From: Leptidea sinapis
Lineage: Eukaryota > Arthropoda > Insecta > Lepidoptera > Pieridae
Length of the DNA: 64,000 nt
Direction of reading: 5' to 3'
NCBI RefSeq assembly: GCF_905404315.1
Contig: NC_066280.1
Span: 11,913,001-11,977,000, forward strand
Of the stretch, positions 61,636 to 64,000 are shown in pieces (within the stretch, counting starts at the first letter, position 1; the number at the start of each line of letters is the position of its first letter). A model generated the notes under the pieces. It was not told the origin of the DNA, ran no database searches, and was given only the letters and a program-made list of their open reading frames with translations. A program made the translations under genes and the position numbers.

Positions 61636-64000
61636 CTAAAACAGTAAATAACAATTTTAATATCTAACTTCACACAAATAAACAAGTCAAAGCTGTATAA
61701 AACCAAAATAACTTATGCTTTGGTTCCAAAACTATTACGAATCTTCAGAAATTTGGCCAGCGCAAATTAAATGTAAAGCTAGTATTGAATAACTTGAGAA
61801 ATATGGATTAATGTACAATCATTTGATTTTACCACAGAAACAGTCAAAACCGAAGCATATGCACATCTTACAATATAGGTTAAAAATCTATTTACAAACG
61901 TGCTACGCATTCAAATCCAATATGTAACTGAATATCTAGTAAAATATGACACTCTAATAAGTTGTAAATAATGATAATATTGAGCCGCCAACAAAATAAC
62001 TTTCATTTTAGAACTACCCGCATTAAATGTAACGCAACAAAACAAGGGGGAGTACTTTGTCAAAACAAACGAGGTATTGTTTGTTAGCACTAGTACAAAC
62101 GTGTTGAGTACTAGAGATAATGAAACAATAGCTAGTTGTACAGCTGACCAGGCCTACACGGGTCTACAGTAATAATATCGCTTTTGTGATACCAATACAG
62201 CAACCGTAGAGGTATAACGAAAGATTTTCATTCAAAGTAAATATACAAAAAACAGCAACGTGGAAAATTGAGTAGAACAGTTGAAGTTCTTTATTCACGG
62301 GGTATATGTTCCGTAAATATGCCGCGAATACAGAAACCGTGAATATGGAATGGTAATTTATGTGGGATTATTGAAGATATGTTCCTACGTGACAAAAGAA
62401 AGAACAAATTTAATTTAAAAATCAATTTTAATGGAGTTTTTTACCATATTGATTCATTATTATCATCAGGCTAAGGTTTAAAAAATCCTGTAATTTTTTC
62501 TTGCCAATTTTTGAACCTCCTTCAATTGGTTGAATTAAGGTGTAAGATTAGATAAGATAAGAAGATTCGATAGATAGTGTAAACATTTTAAAATATGGAT
62601 GGTACATATTAGATCCGAAAATAAGGAAATCTTTAGCCACGAATATACATAGGAATTGGGTCTCGTTTTTAAGCCCACGTACAGAACACGAATGAAGGAA
62701 GCGCAAATAATGAGCTTTTACTGTACTTCCAACACACTTTATGGCTTTCAACAAATAACAATCATCCAACTATCGTTTCATTAATGCCATAAACGCTTAC
62801 ATAAGCATATCCAATTTAAACAATAGTCTTTAAAAAAAGGTTCATAACACAACGCATTGCCATTTCACATGTCGCAAGCAAATGAAACAAAAGCTAAAAT
62901 CACATCGACGCGGGCATTCCGTCAAAAGCTCGTTGCAAAATCATCAATATAAATTGTACATTATTTTTAAGAAGATTTAACGATCAAATTGTTTTGCGGC
63001 AAAACTGCGTTGCAAACCCAAATTTTGGCTAAAGAAGAAATAGTAAGTTTTTCTATTTTATAACAAAAACTGCATTAATAAAAGACAAACAATTTATAGT
63101 AACATGACAATAGCTGGTTCCATCAGCGATGAAGTAAGTTTTGGAAATACAAACCGCAATGATAAGATTGAAGATGATGAGCTGGTATATTACGTAAACG
63201 AAACTGAAGGTTAAAAACCAAACACGGAGCTGAGCTCACTATATATTTATTTAATTTAAAGTGGCTTCTCGCTTGCAGCGGAATATTGTTTTAAAGTTTA
63301 ATAACTGTTGAGTGCAATCCACAACACAAAATTACAAAGCGGCGGCTACTTGCGGAACATCAAATTTAAAAGCACTTACACTTGATGCAATGCTTTGTAT
63401 TCAAGCGAAACGTAAAGTGATTAATCACTTTAACATTAATAAATTAACTAGAGTTTTCCGTAATGTTTATAAGGACAATCTCCTCATCCTCACAATAATT
63501 ATTACAATCGCTAAATTGTTTAGTGGCACGTGTGAGAGAGAGAATGTTGAGAATAATGTTGGTGTAGTTTTGTAGATCAAGCTATTTGGCTAACTTATTA
63601 ATAAGTGAAAAGGACTAACGTTGTCTCAATAATCACAGCAATTTGCCAATGCTAAATAATTAATATCTGGCAGTAAGAAACTTAGAGATGATGATAGCAT
63701 TATACAAACGATACCAGCGGAAATCGTAGCAAAGTAAAGAGAATCGTTTAAAGACATTACAATCACATTTCTATTATTAGGTAAAGAGAAAAGGGTGTCG
63801 CAACAGTTGGTCCAACCCTGGTATTCTCCGGTGTTTTACAATCTAGATAATACATGATATCTACGAATAAATTCTTTGAAAGCGTCACGGGATATCGATT
63901 TTCATCGACGAGAATTCACCCACTGATAACAATTACCGTCTGGGAGCTACAATTTAGAGTGGCACTGAGTAATTACGTCTCAATAGCATAATTACTTTTA
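61636..64000. other. Upstream intron, nothing recognised
   Basis: AT-rich. An 87-codon plus frame at 63312-63575 has no motif. No minus-strand exon of the kinesin N-terminal domain is visible, so it should lie beyond the window. Confidence 0.5.

Overview
The window is AT-rich nuclear DNA from an insect, most likely a moth or butterfly. The evidence is one spliced host gene and a dense crowd of short transposable elements of the kinds typical of lepidopteran genomes: truncated jockey/RTE-like LINE tails, many MITE families and hAT-type non-autonomous elements. I cannot name the species. No bacterial, viral or CRISPR features are visible.

The only host gene I can support is on the minus strand: a kinesin-13 microtubule depolymerase (Klp10A/KIF2 type). 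Its stop codon is at 16992-16994. Sixteen exons (two less certain) run up to 61635, and the conserved N-terminal domain must lie beyond the right edge. Splice sites and phases were worked out exon by exon. All 16 together give 2124 nt, an open frame of 707 residues plus stop. The exons encode a basic/PQ-rich N-terminal linker (E1-E5), the class-specific neck (E5-E6), the complete motor (E6 to E12, with P-loop, switch I and switch II) and the C-terminal coiled-coil/tail (E13-E16). Unusual points are a 24-nt microexon (22602-22625), a 75-nt in-frame N-terminal exon that could be a cassette or an alternative first exon (36430-36504), a 25-kb intron, and two introns that begin with nearly the same 18 nt.

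Layout: 1-16991 is the 3' flank of the gene, with no host gene recognised and filled with repeats, including a decayed LINE reverse transcriptase at 14420-15800. 16992-36504 is the compact body of the gene, with AT-rich introns carrying MITEs. 36505-61598 is the giant intron, packed with nested LINE tails, hAT elements and rolling-circle-like repeats. 61599-61635 is the most 5' exon in view. 61636-64000 is intron or flank with nothing recognised.

The richest material outside the gene is the stratigraphy of nested insertions: MITE in MITE, LINE tail in LINE tail, and hAT in a repeat whose unoccupied copy is also in the window. There is also a five-copy foldback family with a perfect or near-perfect central hairpin, in which one copy has its loop inverted. 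A tRNA-like, pol III-type unit at 57366-57449 closes with a 9-bp stem and ends in a T-run.
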